A DNA stretch of 64,000 nt from JADJRH01 sp046351455 (GTDB lineage: Bacteria; Myxococcota_A; Polyangia; Polyangiales; Polyangiaceae), in NCBI GenBank assembly GCA_046351455.1, contig JAXLYM010000003.1, forward strand, positions 558,001 to 622,000, written 5' to 3'. The notes beneath the pieces were generated by a model, which worked only from the letters and a program-made list of their open reading frames with translations, did not search any database and was not told the origin of the DNA. Each line of letters begins with the position of its first letter. Position 1 is the first letter of the stretch. Shown in pieces: positions 36,657 through 46,134 of the stretch. A program made the translations under genes and the position numbers.

Positions 36657-36811
36657 GTCCCGTCTCCAAGCAGACTCCATACCATCCACAATCCCCTATT
36701 TTTGTAGGCGTTCGAATCAAGCCCCCCGGGGTCCCCGGTCCGTGACCCTGGATCAATCACGAACCAGTCGAAAGTTCCGCTGATCGTGAATGGCAGTTTG
36801 GAAGAGGCGAG

Positions 36812-38359
36812 TCAGGCGCGTTCGAGGATGTTGAGCTCGCGCAGCTTGGGGAGGCGGCGCTCGCAGAACGAGGACAGCTCCGCCTCCAGCACGGCGCACT
36901 GCTCCTCCGCCGTCTCCACCGGCCGGTCGCGCACGAACAGCTTGAGCGGCTGTCGCGCCACGAAGGAGCGGATCCACGCGGGGCGCGCGGCCTCCTCCAC
37001 CTCCGTCACCATCCGGAGACAGACGGCCTCGATCATCGAGATGGGCAGTCCGGCGCCGGCCGCGGGCACGGCGAGCACCGTCGGCGTCTTCGTCGTGAGG
37101 CGCTGCTTCACGACCATGCGGTTGTACGGGAGCACGAAGTGGTGAACCCCGCTGTCCGCCGTCCCGGTGGGGCGCGAGGGCTCCCGCATCGGAAAGGCCA
37201 TGTCGGCCATCAAGAGATAAAGGAGCGACTCTCGAAGCTGCTCCGCCGACACACCGTGCAACGCGGGCTTCCGCAGGAGCTCCGACACCGTGCTCGTGCG
37301 CTCGGCCAGCGCCGGGATCAGCGCGTCGTACACGGGCCCTGTCAGATCCAGCGTCGTGAACGGCAGCGGGAGCTGGCGCTTGCCGCGATCGTGCGTGCGG
37401 AACGAGCCGAAGAGGCTCTCGTTCAAGTAGTCGCGCGCCGTCACGTCGGAGCGCATCACCTCCCCCTTCACGTACACGTCGCGGCGGAACAGCTCGTTCA
37501 GGGCGAAGTCCTTGAGGCTCTCGTACACCAGGCGATCCGTCACGTCCTTGGTCAACTCGACGAGGACCGCGCCGAGCGAGAGGTTACGATAATTGAGGTG
37601 CAACGGGAGCTGTCCGACGAAGTGGAGGTCATTGTCCTCCATCTCCCGCGCGACGTCCGCGAAGTACATCGGGTGCCAGTGCGGCTGCAGATACTCGTGC
37701 ACGACGTAGGGCAATCCGACCTTCGTCATCGTGTCGACCATCTGCTTCGCGACGGGCGTGCTCTCGAAGTAGCCAGTCCCCGCGTCGCGCAGCACCTTCG
37801 CGAGCGCGAGTCCGCGGCCCGCTTTTTCGAGCGCGGTCCCGTTCACCGTCGCGGCCCCGTCCTGGATCAGGCGGCGCAGCGGCGAGAGCGCGGCCCACCC
37901 CGGAAGAGCGTTGTATCCGACGTAGAGGAGGCCGCCCGGCGCGAGCTTGCGCGAACAGACCTCGATGAAGGCCTTCCGCTTCGCCTGGCTCACCCAGGAC
38001 AGGAAGCCGTGCGCGCAGATGTAATGAAAATTGGGGACGTCCTCGCCCTGGATCTGCTCGAAATCCCGCTCCAGGAACGAAGCGTTCGTGAGGCCGCCCT
38101 TGAGCGCGAGGCTCTGCGCGAAGTGGATGTGCTCGGGGTTGAGATCGATCCCGACGAAGCGCGAGTCCGGGTTGGCCGCCGCGAAGGTGGCTGTCGCGTC
38201 CCCGTTCCCGCACCCGATCTCGCAGTAATCGAAATCGAGCGCGGGGGGCGGCTTCACGCCGTTGAGCGCCGCCACCAGCCGGAGCAGCGGCGGGCTCATG
38301 TCGTTCGTGAAGGTCCGCAGGTACGGGACCTCGGTCGTGTACTCGCCGCCGGTCGTCAC
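36812..38359 (-). CDS. SAM methyltransferase with methyltransferase-regulatory domain
   Basis: The GTG start at 38359 overlaps the malic-enzyme stop codon (GTGA) and gives 515 residues. The class I fold is seen at about 30-200: EIGCGNGDATATFAAANPD (motif I), GIDLNPEHI, and LAPGGLLYVGYNALPGW. Residues about 220-330 match the regulatory domain seen behind such methyltransferases (VHEYLQPHWHPMYFADV), and the rest is a helical C-terminal domain. Members of this group are annotated as regulatory methyltransferases of unknown substrate. Translational coupling to malic enzyme is unusual and not explained by sequence alone. Confidence 0.8.
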   Translation of the reverse strand: MTTGGEYTTEVPYLRTFTNDMSPPLLRLVAALNGVKPPPALDFDYCEIGCGNGDATATFAAANPDSRFVGIDLNPEHIHFAQSLALKGGLTNASFLERDFEQIQGEDVPNFHYICAHGFLSWVSQAKRKAFIEVCSRKLAPGGLLYVGYNALPGWAALSPLRRLIQDGAATVNGTALEKAGRGLALAKVLRDAGTGYFESTPVAKQMVDTMTKVGLPYVVHEYLQPHWHPMYFADVAREMEDNDLHFVGQLPLHLNYRNLSLGAVLVELTKDVTDRLVYESLKDFALNELFRRDVYVKGEVMRSDVTARDYLNESLFGSFRTHDRGKRQLPLPFTTLDLTGPVYDALIPALAERTSTVSELLRKPALHGVSAEQLRESLLYLLMADMAFPMREPSRPTGTADSGVHHFVLPYNRMVVKQRLTTKTPTVLAVPAAGAGLPISMIEAVCLRMVTEVEEAARPAWIRSFVARQPLKLFVRDRPVETAEEQCAVLEAELSSFCERRLPKLRELNILERA

Positions 38360-40089
38360 TTCGCAGCCGTCGCGGGGACCATGGGGAGGTACGTCGGGTG
38401 CCAGAACTTCGCCTCCACGTAAGCCTCCGCCGACTCGGGGGTGACGCCCTTCGCCGTGGCGACTCCATCGGCAAAGGCCTGCCGGATGACCGCGGCGGCG
38501 ACGCGCTTCGAGACCTGCTGCAGCTCCACGACGGGCGGGTACACGAGCCCGTGACCGACGTGCTTCTCCTCTGTATACGCCGTGAGCGCCTCCGACCCGG
38601 CCATCACCATGTTGTCGGTGATCTCCCGCGCCTCCGACAGGATCGCGCCCATCCCGAGGCCGGGGAACACGAACGCGTTGTTGCCCTGTCCGATGTGGTG
38701 CGTCACCCCGTTGTGCACCACCGGCGCGAAGGGGCTGCCCGTCGCGACGATCGCGCGGCCGTCCGTCCAGGCGAGGATGTCCTCGGGGAGGGCCTCGCAC
38801 AGGGACGTCGGGTTCGACAGCGGGAAGACGATCGGGCGATCCGTATTCTCGGCCGCGGCGCGGACGATCGGCTCGCTGAACGAGTGGGGCTGTCCGGAGA
38901 GGCCGAGGAGCACCGTCGCCTTGCCGTTCTTGATCGTCTCCAGGAGCTTCGGCGCGCGGCCCTCGAACTTCCAGTCCTTGATGCTCTCCGGATCGTGGCA
39001 GAAGCGGTGTTTGTAGTCCTCCATCGCTCGGTTATTGAGCAGGAGCCCCTTCGAATCGAGGACGAACACGCGCGCGAGGGCCTCTTTTTCGGACAGGCCG
39101 TCTCGCATGAGGCCCTTCAGGATCGCGTCGGCCACGCCGGCGCCGCCCGCGCCCGCGCCGTAGACCACGACGCGCTGGTCCTTGAGCGTCTCTCCCTTGA
39201 GCTTGCACGCCGCGCGGACGCCCGCGAGCGCCACCGCGCCGGTGCCCTGGATATCGTCGTTGAACGACGGATGCACCTTGCGATACCGCTCCAGCACCGA
39301 GAAGGCCGCCTCTTTGGAGAGGTCCTCCCATTGAATGACGGCGCGCGGACACCGGGCCTTCACGGCCTGCACGAACTTCTCCACGAAGTCGGCGTACGCC
39401 TGGCCGGTGAGCCGCCGCATGCGGGCGCCGAGGTAGAACGGCTCCTCCAACAGGTCTTCCCGATCGGTGCCGACGTCGAGGCCGACAGGCATGGTGTGGA
39501 ACGGGCTCACGCCGCCGCCCACCGTGTAGAGAGAGAGCTTGCCGATCGGGATCGCGAGGCCGCCGTATCCTTGATCGCCGATCCCGAGGATCGCCGACGA
39601 GTCCGTCGCGACGATCATCCGCACGTCCTCCCAGGGGTAATTCTCGAGGACGCGCGTCGCATGATCGATGTTGTCGGGAGTGAGGGAGATGCCGCGCGCG
39701 CTCTGGTAGAGGAAGCTGAACTCCTGCACCGCCTGGCCGACGGTGGGAGTGTAGACGATGGGCAGCATCTCGGAGAGGTGCCGCTCCAGGAGGGCGTAGA
39801 ACAGCACCTCGTTGCGCTCCTGAAGAGCGCGCAAAAACTGGTACTTCGCGATCGGGGAGGGCTCCCGGAGGAAGCCGCGGTGCACGCGCTCGCACTGCTG
39901 ATCGAGCGTGTTGACGTGCGTGGGCAACAGGCCGTCGACGCCGAGCGCCTGCCGCTCCTCCAGCGAGAACGCCGTCCCCTTGTTCGTCATGGTGAGACGC
40001 AACAGGGCGATCCCGCGGAGGTACACCTCCATGTACTGCTTGCCGTCCGCGCCCCGCTTGATGTCGAAGTAGCTCGAAATCCTTGCCAT
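38356..40089 (-). CDS. maeA: NAD-dependent malic enzyme, long form
   Basis: A 577-residue malic enzyme, the usual length of the MaeA/SfcA type. Landmarks are YTPTVGQAVQEF (catalytic Tyr), QWEDLSKEAAF and FNDDIQGTGAVALAG (metal ligands), the dinucleotide loop VVYGAGAGGAGVAD, and RPIVFPLSNPTSLCEA. It converts malate to pyruvate and CO2. The start is ATG 40089; upstream in-frame codons do not match the family. The downstream methyltransferase gene overlaps it by four bases, so both are expressed together. It is divergent from a DUF4360-like gene with 164 bases between them. Confidence 0.92.
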   Translation of the reverse strand: MARISSYFDIKRGADGKQYMEVYLRGIALLRLTMTNKGTAFSLEERQALGVDGLLPTHVNTLDQQCERVHRGFLREPSPIAKYQFLRALQERNEVLFYALLERHLSEMLPIVYTPTVGQAVQEFSFLYQSARGISLTPDNIDHATRVLENYPWEDVRMIVATDSSAILGIGDQGYGGLAIPIGKLSLYTVGGGVSPFHTMPVGLDVGTDREDLLEEPFYLGARMRRLTGQAYADFVEKFVQAVKARCPRAVIQWEDLSKEAAFSVLERYRKVHPSFNDDIQGTGAVALAGVRAACKLKGETLKDQRVVVYGAGAGGAGVADAILKGLMRDGLSEKEALARVFVLDSKGLLLNNRAMEDYKHRFCHDPESIKDWKFEGRAPKLLETIKNGKATVLLGLSGQPHSFSEPIVRAAAENTDRPIVFPLSNPTSLCEALPEDILAWTDGRAIVATGSPFAPVVHNGVTHHIGQGNNAFVFPGLGMGAILSEAREITDNMVMAGSEALTAYTEEKHVGHGLVYPPVVELQQVSKRVAAAVIRQAFADGVATAKGVTPESAEAYVEAKFWHPTYLPMVPATAAK

Positions 40090-40253
40090 GCGCGGGGAGA
40101 CTACTACAGGCCGCCACAGGGGGGACGAAGTCTTTTCCGCGGAGGCCGGAGGGACGGAGCCCCGCTCCTCCAAACCCGATGGGCCGAGTCGCTCGCGCGT
40201 GGTAGACTGTCCGACGACAGCTCGTCAGCGAAAAGGCGACAGGGGGGCACATC

Positions 40254-40919
40254 ATGTTTCGAACCGTCTACTGGCTCGGTATTCCAGCCGCGATCTTCGC
40301 CACCTTCGGGTGCAGCGCGCCGGATCCCACGGAGGGGTCGGCGCCCCCGGAGGTCCTCGGCGAAGGACAGCAAGCCCTGAATGGCTTCTACGTGGAGACA
40401 CCCATCGTGGGCACCGGCCCGGGGTGCCTGGATCCGCTCACGTACACCGTCACTCCGGATGGACAGACCTTCACCGTCTACTTCAGCGGGATGGTGCTGC
40501 AGCACCCGCCGGGGCTGACCTACAAGAAGATCAACTGCACCGTCGGCATCAACCTGCATCTGCCGGAAGGTCAGCAGTTCAGCATCACCACGGTCGACAC
40601 GCGCGGATTCGCGCACCTGCCGCAGGGCACCTACGCGGATCAGAGGTCCAAATACTTCTTCTCGGGCCAGCACCCCGAGCTGCGCGCCCACTCGCGGATC
40701 AACGGCTATTACGACGACGACTGGACGTACACGGACGTCTTCGGCATCGGCTCCAGCCTCCAGTCGCCGTGCGGCGGCCAGGGCACGCTCAACATCGACA
40801 CGGCGCTCATCCTCAACACCGCGGCGAACCCGCACCAGGACGCCTACATCGACAACACCACGGTCGACGGCACGTTCCGGATGGTGTTCCAGAACAACTG
40901 GGATCACTGCGAAGGCTGA
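40254..40919 (+). CDS. DUF4360-like secreted protein
   Basis: A 221-residue exported protein with a hydrophobic leader ending near Cys20. The body fits the DUF4360 pattern: GTGPGCLD near the start, PDGQTFTVYFSG, a central CTVGINLHLPEGQQFSI, RGFAHLPQGTYA, and a C-terminal Cys (SPCGGQGT). Family members are small secreted beta-sandwich proteins of unknown role, seen mostly in fungi, actinomycetes and myxobacteria. A second paralogue follows 33 bases later on the same strand. The Cys pairs are placed for disulphides, consistent with an extracellular location. Confidence 0.75.
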   Translation: MFRTVYWLGIPAAIFATFGCSAPDPTEGSAPPEVLGEGQQALNGFYVETPIVGTGPGCLDPLTYTVTPDGQTFTVYFSGMVLQHPPGLTYKKINCTVGINLHLPEGQQFSITTVDTRGFAHLPQGTYADQRSKYFFSGQHPELRAHSRINGYYDDDWTYTDVFGIGSSLQSPCGGQGTLNIDTALILNTAANPHQDAYIDNTTVDGTFRMVFQNNWDHCEG

Positions 40920-40952
40920 GCCGGACAGCGCACATCGAAGAGGGAGGGTCCA

Positions 40953-41747
40953 ATGAATTACCGCGCTATCGTCTTCGGCCTGACAGGCCTCGTCTGCCTC
41001 ACCGCCTGGAAGGGGAGCTGCTGCCCCGAATCCAGCGGTGAAGGCGGCTCCACATCGACCACCACCACCGGCTGCCCCGCGGGCGGGACCGGCGGACAGA
41101 CCACCACGGGCGGCGGCGGACAAGGCGGCTCCACCGCGTCCGGCGGACAAGGCGGCTCCGGCGCACAAGGCGGCTCCGGCGGCTCCACCGCGTCCGGCGG
41201 ACAAGGGGGCTCCGGCGGCTCCACGCTCATGCCGCCTTCCTTCACCGTGCTCTCGACGACGAACGGCGGGCCCGGATGCCCCGCGCCCAACTCCGTCGAC
41301 GTCGTCCCCGACGCCGAGGGAGCGCGCCTGTCGCTCCACTTCCCCGCGCTGTCGACCCAGCACACGCCGGGGTCCGGGTTCGCGCACTCCACGTGCGTGA
41401 CGGGCGTCACGCTCCGCGGCGTCCCGGGCATGCAGTTCACCGCGACGGCCGCGCATTTGACGGGGCAGGCGAAGCTCCCCGCGAGCGGCTCCGCGCGCAT
41501 CAAGACGACGATGTTCTTCGCCGGATCCCCGGCGAGCAGCGACGTCGCGCTGGAGTACACCGGCCCGGAGGACGGGCCCATCGACGTGGAGGGAGAGGTG
41601 GACGGGGCCGCGCTCCTGCCTTCTCCGTGCGGGGCGGACGCGATCTTCAACGTTCAGGTCTCTCTGACGCTGGACGTGGAAGACGCGCAGGACGCGAGCA
41701 TCACGATCGACAGCGCGGAGCTGCCGATCGTTTGGAATGCATGCTGA
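40953..41747 (+). CDS. DUF4360-like secreted protein with Gly-rich linker
   Basis: The second of a tandem pair: 264 residues with a signal, then a linker of about 55 residues built of GGQGGSG and TTTT units (about 35-90), then the DUF4360-like body (GPGCPAPNSVDVV, RLSLHFPAL, CVTGVTLRGVPGMQFTA, and C-terminal SPCGADAIFN). It matches the neighbour at 40254 in domain order but carries the linker the first one lacks. The linker is typical of myxobacterial surface proteins and probably spans a periplasmic or extracellular layer (inference). A good ribosome site, GAGGG, precedes ATG 40953. Confidence 0.75.
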   Translation: MNYRAIVFGLTGLVCLTAWKGSCCPESSGEGGSTSTTTTGCPAGGTGGQTTTGGGGQGGSTASGGQGGSGAQGGSGGSTASGGQGGSGGSTLMPPSFTVLSTTNGGPGCPAPNSVDVVPDAEGARLSLHFPALSTQHTPGSGFAHSTCVTGVTLRGVPGMQFTATAAHLTGQAKLPASGSARIKTTMFFAGSPASSDVALEYTGPEDGPIDVEGEVDGAALLPSPCGADAIFNVQVSLTLDVEDAQDASITIDSAELPIVWNAC

Positions 41748-41762
41748 ACACAGTTCGGTAGA

Positions 41763-43757
41763 TCAGGGCTTCTTCGGGGGCGGGACCGGCGGCATCGGCG
41801 GGGGCGCGGCCTCCGCCACGCCCTGATCGTACTTGAACGGGGGCGGCGCCGCCTCTGCCACGCCGTGATCGTGACGAACGGTCCCGGTCGGCGGCGGGGG
41901 TGGCGCCTTCTTCGTCGTGGTCGTGGCGGTCGCGATCTGCTTCGTGGTCGTCGTGCCTGTCGTCGTCGGATCCGGCGGCGTCGCGAACGTCTGCGTGGTC
42001 GTCGTCGTCGGATCCGGCGGCGGCGGGGGCACCGCGGTCTCCACGGTGTACGGGGGCGGCGCCGCCTCTGCCACGCCGTCGTCCGGCCGCGTGGAGCCGC
42101 CGCACCCGAACAGGCCCGCGGCCACGAGGAGCGCCAGCGTGTGCCGCGGCGCGCGCGGAGGCAGCTTGTTCGGCAAAGGCCGCTTCGTCGCCAGCTCGAT
42201 GATCGGCATCGTGCACGCGCTGATGCGCTGGCGCAGACTGCACAGCTCCGCGAGGAGGGCCTTGCGGCTCGGCAATTCGCGCGCATAGAGCGAGGCGAGC
42301 GTCTTGATGAGCTCCGGCGCGTCGTCCGACTCCGCCGCTCCACAGGCCACCACGAGCTCCCGGAACAGCTTCGCCGTATCGAGGTTCAATCGAACCTGGA
42401 AGTCGCGGAAGTCCTTCACCACCGCTTCGACCTCCGGCCCCTCGTAGAAGTGGCGCAGCACCGTCGCCTGGTGGTCCAGCCGGATGGCCTGTCCGAGCAG
42501 ATCGTCCTGGCCCCAGCAGCGCCCCGCGAAGAGATCCTTGCCGAGGTTCCACACGCGGGCCACGCGCGGATCGCGGTAGTTGTACGTGCGGGCCATGTAC
42601 GTGCCGATCGTGTTCCCCTCGGCCAGAAGGCGCCTCTCCAGCGGGGTGCCGGCGTACACCTCCGCGCGGCAATAATTGAGCGGGTGCGCCGGGTGCTTCT
42701 GCACGAACGCGAGGTCGAGCAACATCGAATCGATGGTCGCCTCGGGGTTGAAGATGATCATCGTGTATTGCGACGACACATCGTACTTCTCGCACAGGCT
42801 CACGGCGCGCTCGGTGTCGATCGTGGTCTGTTTGCGACCGATGGAGTCGAGCCCGCACTGGCTCCCCGACTCGATGCCGAGGAAGATGCGCAGAAGGCCC
42901 ATGTCGATGAGCTTGACGATCGCGGCCTCGTCCAAGTCCTGCGGGCCGCACTTCATCACGATGCCGATGTCCTCCATGCCCGCGGCCTTCATCGCGTCAT
43001 GGTACTTGCCGAGGCGATATTGATTCTCGCGCGGGTTCGGCACGAGGAAGTTGTCGTCGTGGAAGACGAACTGACGCACGCCGCGATCGTGGTAGAGCGC
43101 CGACAGCTCCTCCACCACTCTCTCCGGCTCACGCTGGCGGAAGCGCGGCCCCGGGGCCACGCGGTGCAGCGTCGTGATGCAGCAGTAATCGCAGCTCCGG
43201 ATGCAGCCGCGACTGCCCATGATGTACGCCGTCGGCACGCCGGCCACGAGGCGCGCGGGGCCGCTCCGGTCCGGGTGAGGCAGGCAGTCGAGGTCGCGCA
43301 GGATGGGGCGCTTCGGCGTCGTGTGAATGCCGGTCTCGTCGCGGTACACCATGCCGAGGAGATCGCGCGCGCCCGTCAACATGCGGTCACCGAGATCCGC
43401 TAATTCGACGATGGCGCGCTCGCCTTCGTGCTGGACGATGAGGTCCAGTTGGGGATAATCCCGCATGAGCTCTTCGGCGGCGCACGTGGCGAAGTGGCCA
43501 CCGGCGATGACGGGGCGCTCCGGGCGCTCGCGCTTCAGGTCGGCGGCGAGGCGCAGGAACTCCGGCGCTCGCACCTGAAAGGACATCGACAGACCGACCA
43601 TGTCCGCCCCCGGGGCCTCGCGGAGCACGTCCGCGGCCTCGCTCTCCTCATTGAAGGCCACGACGGTGGCCGTGTGGCCCGCGGCCTCGAGCGAGGAGGC
43701 CAGGTATCCGAGCGACAGATTCGATTCGTGATCCGGACCGACGAGCAGGACGTGCAT
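41763..43757 (-). CDS. B12-domain radical SAM protein fused to a lipoprotein-like tail
   Basis: A 664-residue protein from ATG 43757 (ribosome site GAAAGG). Residues about 1-130 are a cobalamin-binding-like Rossmann domain without the canonical DxHxxG motif. The radical SAM cluster is CIRSCDYC (Cys185, 189, 192), followed by a TIM-barrel core to about 515. From Met517 the sequence resembles a separate lipoprotein: basic n-region, hydrophobic core, LFGC lipobox at Cys552, and a Pro/Thr-rich tail with three VAEAAPPP repeats. No stop codon separates the parts. The chemistry is unknown. It lies downstream of the type III PKS operon on the same strand, 215 bases away. Confidence 0.72.
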   Translation of the reverse strand: MHVLLVGPDHESNLSLGYLASSLEAAGHTATVVAFNEESEAADVLREAPGADMVGLSMSFQVRAPEFLRLAADLKRERPERPVIAGGHFATCAAEELMRDYPQLDLIVQHEGERAIVELADLGDRMLTGARDLLGMVYRDETGIHTTPKRPILRDLDCLPHPDRSGPARLVAGVPTAYIMGSRGCIRSCDYCCITTLHRVAPGPRFRQREPERVVEELSALYHDRGVRQFVFHDDNFLVPNPRENQYRLGKYHDAMKAAGMEDIGIVMKCGPQDLDEAAIVKLIDMGLLRIFLGIESGSQCGLDSIGRKQTTIDTERAVSLCEKYDVSSQYTMIIFNPEATIDSMLLDLAFVQKHPAHPLNYCRAEVYAGTPLERRLLAEGNTIGTYMARTYNYRDPRVARVWNLGKDLFAGRCWGQDDLLGQAIRLDHQATVLRHFYEGPEVEAVVKDFRDFQVRLNLDTAKLFRELVVACGAAESDDAPELIKTLASLYARELPSRKALLAELCSLRQRISACTMPIIELATKRPLPNKLPPRAPRHTLALLVAAGLFGCGGSTRPDDGVAEAAPPPYTVETAVPPPPPDPTTTTTQTFATPPDPTTTGTTTTKQIATATTTTKKAPPPPPTGTVRHDHGVAEAAPPPFKYDQGVAEAAPPPMPPVPPPKKP

Positions 43758-43972
43758 GACAGCACCTTTCGGGCGGTGGGGGCCGCGCTCCGAAAGACGC
43801 GAGCGCGACAGCAGCGCTCCGCGATTGGCAAGAGTCGAGCCGAGAGGCCCACGCACCTCATGCACGTCGCCACAACGGATTTCCACGAGATCCAGCCCAA
43901 ATCGGCCGCGTTCGCAGGAAAGCAACGCAGCGTTTGCCCCGAACGCCGCAATGGCTGCAGAGGGGCAGCGCG

Positions 43973-45070
43973 TCAGTCGCCGGTCACGCGCCGCAAGACT
44001 TGCTCGAAGAGCGGCGGATGTGCGCCGAGAAAGCGGATCACGCGGCGCCGGAGCGCGGGCCGATACGACAGCTCCATCAGCGCTCGCGCCAGCCAGGCGT
44101 ACCTGCGATACACCCGCAGATAGGCCTTCTCGTACGGGGCGAGCGCCGCCTCCCCCGCCCCGCGCGCGATCGCGATCGGCAGCACTTCGCCGAGGATCCG
44201 CGCGGCCTCGAACGCGAGCGACAGGCCCTCTCCGGTGATGGCGTCCACGTAGCCCCCGGCGTCCCCGAGCAGCGCGAACCGATCCCGCACGAGCCCCCGC
44301 GCCCTTTGCAACAACGGCCCCGCGCCGCGAGCTGCCGAGTCCGGGTGCGCGCCCCGGAGCCGCTCGGCGAGGGCCGGGAACCGCGCGAGCAGCGCCTCGA
44401 ACGACACCGGCCCTTCCATCTGCGAGGCGCTCCACAGGAAGGTGACGCCCACGCGCTCGGAGCCGGCCGGCCCCACGTACGCCTCGGCGTCCTCCGCGAA
44501 ATGCACCTCGACGAAAGGCGCCCACGGCGTCGCTCGAAAGTGCTGGCGCAGCCCGAAGCGCCGCGGCCCGCTCCCCGGCAGATCCAGCCTCTCGGCGCGC
44601 CGGAGGGGCGAATGCAGCCCGTCCGCCGCGACGAGCACGCGGGCCTCGACAGGCCCCTTCGACGTGGCCACGAGCACGCCGCCGCGCGTCCGCAGGTGAC
44701 TCTTCACCTCCACCCGATCGCGGATCTCGGCGCCGGCCGCGCACGCCCGCTGCACCAGCGCCGCCGACAGCGCGATCCGCCGCACCCCGAGGCCCCCCGG
44801 CGCGGGGAGGAGCCCCTCGGCGTGCGACCCGTCCTCCTGCACATACCGTATTCCAATGAACGGCGTCGCGTCCCGCGGCGAGAGCAGCGCCCGCGCGCCG
44901 AGCCGGTTGAGCGCCCGCACCCCGGACGGCAGCAAGCCCTCTCCGCAGGCCTTGTCGCGCGGAACGGTGCGCCGCTCCAGCACCACGACGCGGAGCCCCT
45001 TCTGCGCGGCCTCCACGGCGCACGCGAGCCCGGCGGGGCCTCCCCCCACGATCGCCACGTCGTGCGTCAC
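43973..45070 (-). CDS. FAD-dependent monooxygenase/reductase, geranylgeranyl-reductase-like, with type III PKS
   Basis: The GTG start at 45070 overlaps the PKS stop codon (GTGA) and gives 365 residues. The FAD site is complete: VAIVGGGPAGLACAVEAA, the DKACGEGLLPSG motif typical of geranylgeranyl-reductase-related flavoproteins, AADGLHSPLRR, and DRFALLGDAGGYVDAITGEG. Translational coupling to a type III PKS matches operons such as srsA-srsB-srsC of Streptomyces, where a flavoprotein hydroxylates an alkylresorcinol to a hydroquinone. The methyltransferase of that operon is missing here. It probably tailors the PKS product (inference). Confidence 0.82.
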   Translation of the reverse strand: MTHDVAIVGGGPAGLACAVEAAQKGLRVVVLERRTVPRDKACGEGLLPSGVRALNRLGARALLSPRDATPFIGIRYVQEDGSHAEGLLPAPGGLGVRRIALSAALVQRACAAGAEIRDRVEVKSHLRTRGGVLVATSKGPVEARVLVAADGLHSPLRRAERLDLPGSGPRRFGLRQHFRATPWAPFVEVHFAEDAEAYVGPAGSERVGVTFLWSASQMEGPVSFEALLARFPALAERLRGAHPDSAARGAGPLLQRARGLVRDRFALLGDAGGYVDAITGEGLSLAFEAARILGEVLPIAIARGAGEAALAPYEKAYLRVYRRYAWLARALMELSYRPALRRRVIRFLGAHPPLFEQVLRRVTGD

Positions 45071-46134
45071 CACCGGAGCAGCACCAATTCCGAGCAGAAC
45101 CCGGGCCCCATCGCGAGGAGCACCCCCAGATCGCCAGTCCGCGCCTCTCCGGAGCCCAAGAGATCCCCGAGCACGAACAGCACCGAAGCCGACGACAGAT
45201 TGCCGATCTTGGCGAGCGACGCCCGCGAGCGATCGAGCGCGAAGGACGGCAGCGACAGGGCCTCTTCCATCGCCGACAGCACCTTCGGACCGCCGGTGTG
45301 CGCGACCCAGTGCTTGATGTCGCCGCGGACGAGCCCGTTCGCCGCGAGGAAGGCGTCCACGTCCCCCGGCAGCCGCGCCCGCACGAGCGCCGGCACCGCG
45401 GAGGACAGCACGATCTTGAACCCGCCGTCGACGACGTCCCACCCCATCACGCGCTCGGTGTCCCGGTAGAGCACCGACGTCGTGGCGACCACGCGCGGCC
45501 CGTCCGAGAGCGTGCTCGCGCCGCCGACGATCACGGCCGCGCCCCCGTCCCCGAACAGCCCTGAAGCGATGATGTTCGCGATGGACAGGTCCTCTCGCTG
45601 GTGCGTCAGCGAGCACAGCTCCGCCGACACGAGCAGCGCGTTGTGGTGCGGATAGGCCCGCACGTAATCCGCCGCCCGCGCGAGGCCGGCAGCCCCTGCG
45701 ACGCACCCGAGGCCGAAGATGGGAGTGCGCTTCACGTCCGCGCGGAAGCCGAGCCGGTTCGCGAGCCGCGCGTCGATGCTCGGAGTCGCGATGCCGGTCA
45801 CGGAGACGAAGAACACGTGATCGATGTCGCGCGGCAGCATCCCGGCCTCGCCGAGCGCGCGCATGGTCGCGTTCGCGGCCACCTCTTCGGCCGCGCGGAT
45901 CCAGGCCTGGTTGCGCTTCTCGAACGAGTCGAGGCCCGGATACTGGTCGAGGGGCAGCGCGAGGTACCGACTCTCGACTTGCACGCTCTTGTGCAGCTCG
46001 TCGAGCCTCCCGAGATTGGAGCGCCGCGAGGCCCAGAGTCCGCGGAGCGCCTCGGTGACGGCCTCCTGCGACACGCGGTTCGGCGGGAGCGCCCGGCCGA
46101 CGGCGCGCACGACGGGGCACATCGAGGATTGCAT
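45067..46134 (-). CDS. Type III polyketide synthase (chalcone-synthase-like)
   Basis: A 355-residue chalcone-synthase-fold enzyme with the full catalytic triad: Cys144 (GLGCVAGAAG), His279 (VAHTGG) and Asn312 (IGNLSSAS). It also has the family FGDGGAA loop. Bacterial relatives make alkylresorcinols, alkylpyrones or tetrahydroxynaphthalene from malonyl-CoA; the starter cannot be read from sequence. It is coupled to a flavoprotein by GTGA, so the product is probably oxidised. The start codon MQSSMCP at 46134 has an alternative Met at residue 5. It is divergent from the RpiB-like gene by about 130 bases. Confidence 0.88.
   Translation of the reverse strand: MQSSMCPVVRAVGRALPPNRVSQEAVTEALRGLWASRRSNLGRLDELHKSVQVESRYLALPLDQYPGLDSFEKRNQAWIRAAEEVAANATMRALGEAGMLPRDIDHVFFVSVTGIATPSIDARLANRLGFRADVKRTPIFGLGCVAGAAGLARAADYVRAYPHHNALLVSAELCSLTHQREDLSIANIIASGLFGDGGAAVIVGGASTLSDGPRVVATTSVLYRDTERVMGWDVVDGGFKIVLSSAVPALVRARLPGDVDAFLAANGLVRGDIKHWVAHTGGPKVLSAMEEALSLPSFALDRSRASLAKIGNLSSASVLFVLGDLLGSGEARTGDLGVLLAMGPGFCSELVLLRW

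Noticed and set aside
36657..36689. Earlier ATG codons for the M15 peptidase
   Set aside because: They add residues before a good lipoprotein signal and lack the ribosome site seen before ATG 36656.
36709..36730. GTTCGAATC resembling a tRNA T-loop
   Set aside because: The flanking bases do not form a T-stem, and no anticodon or acceptor stem is present nearby.
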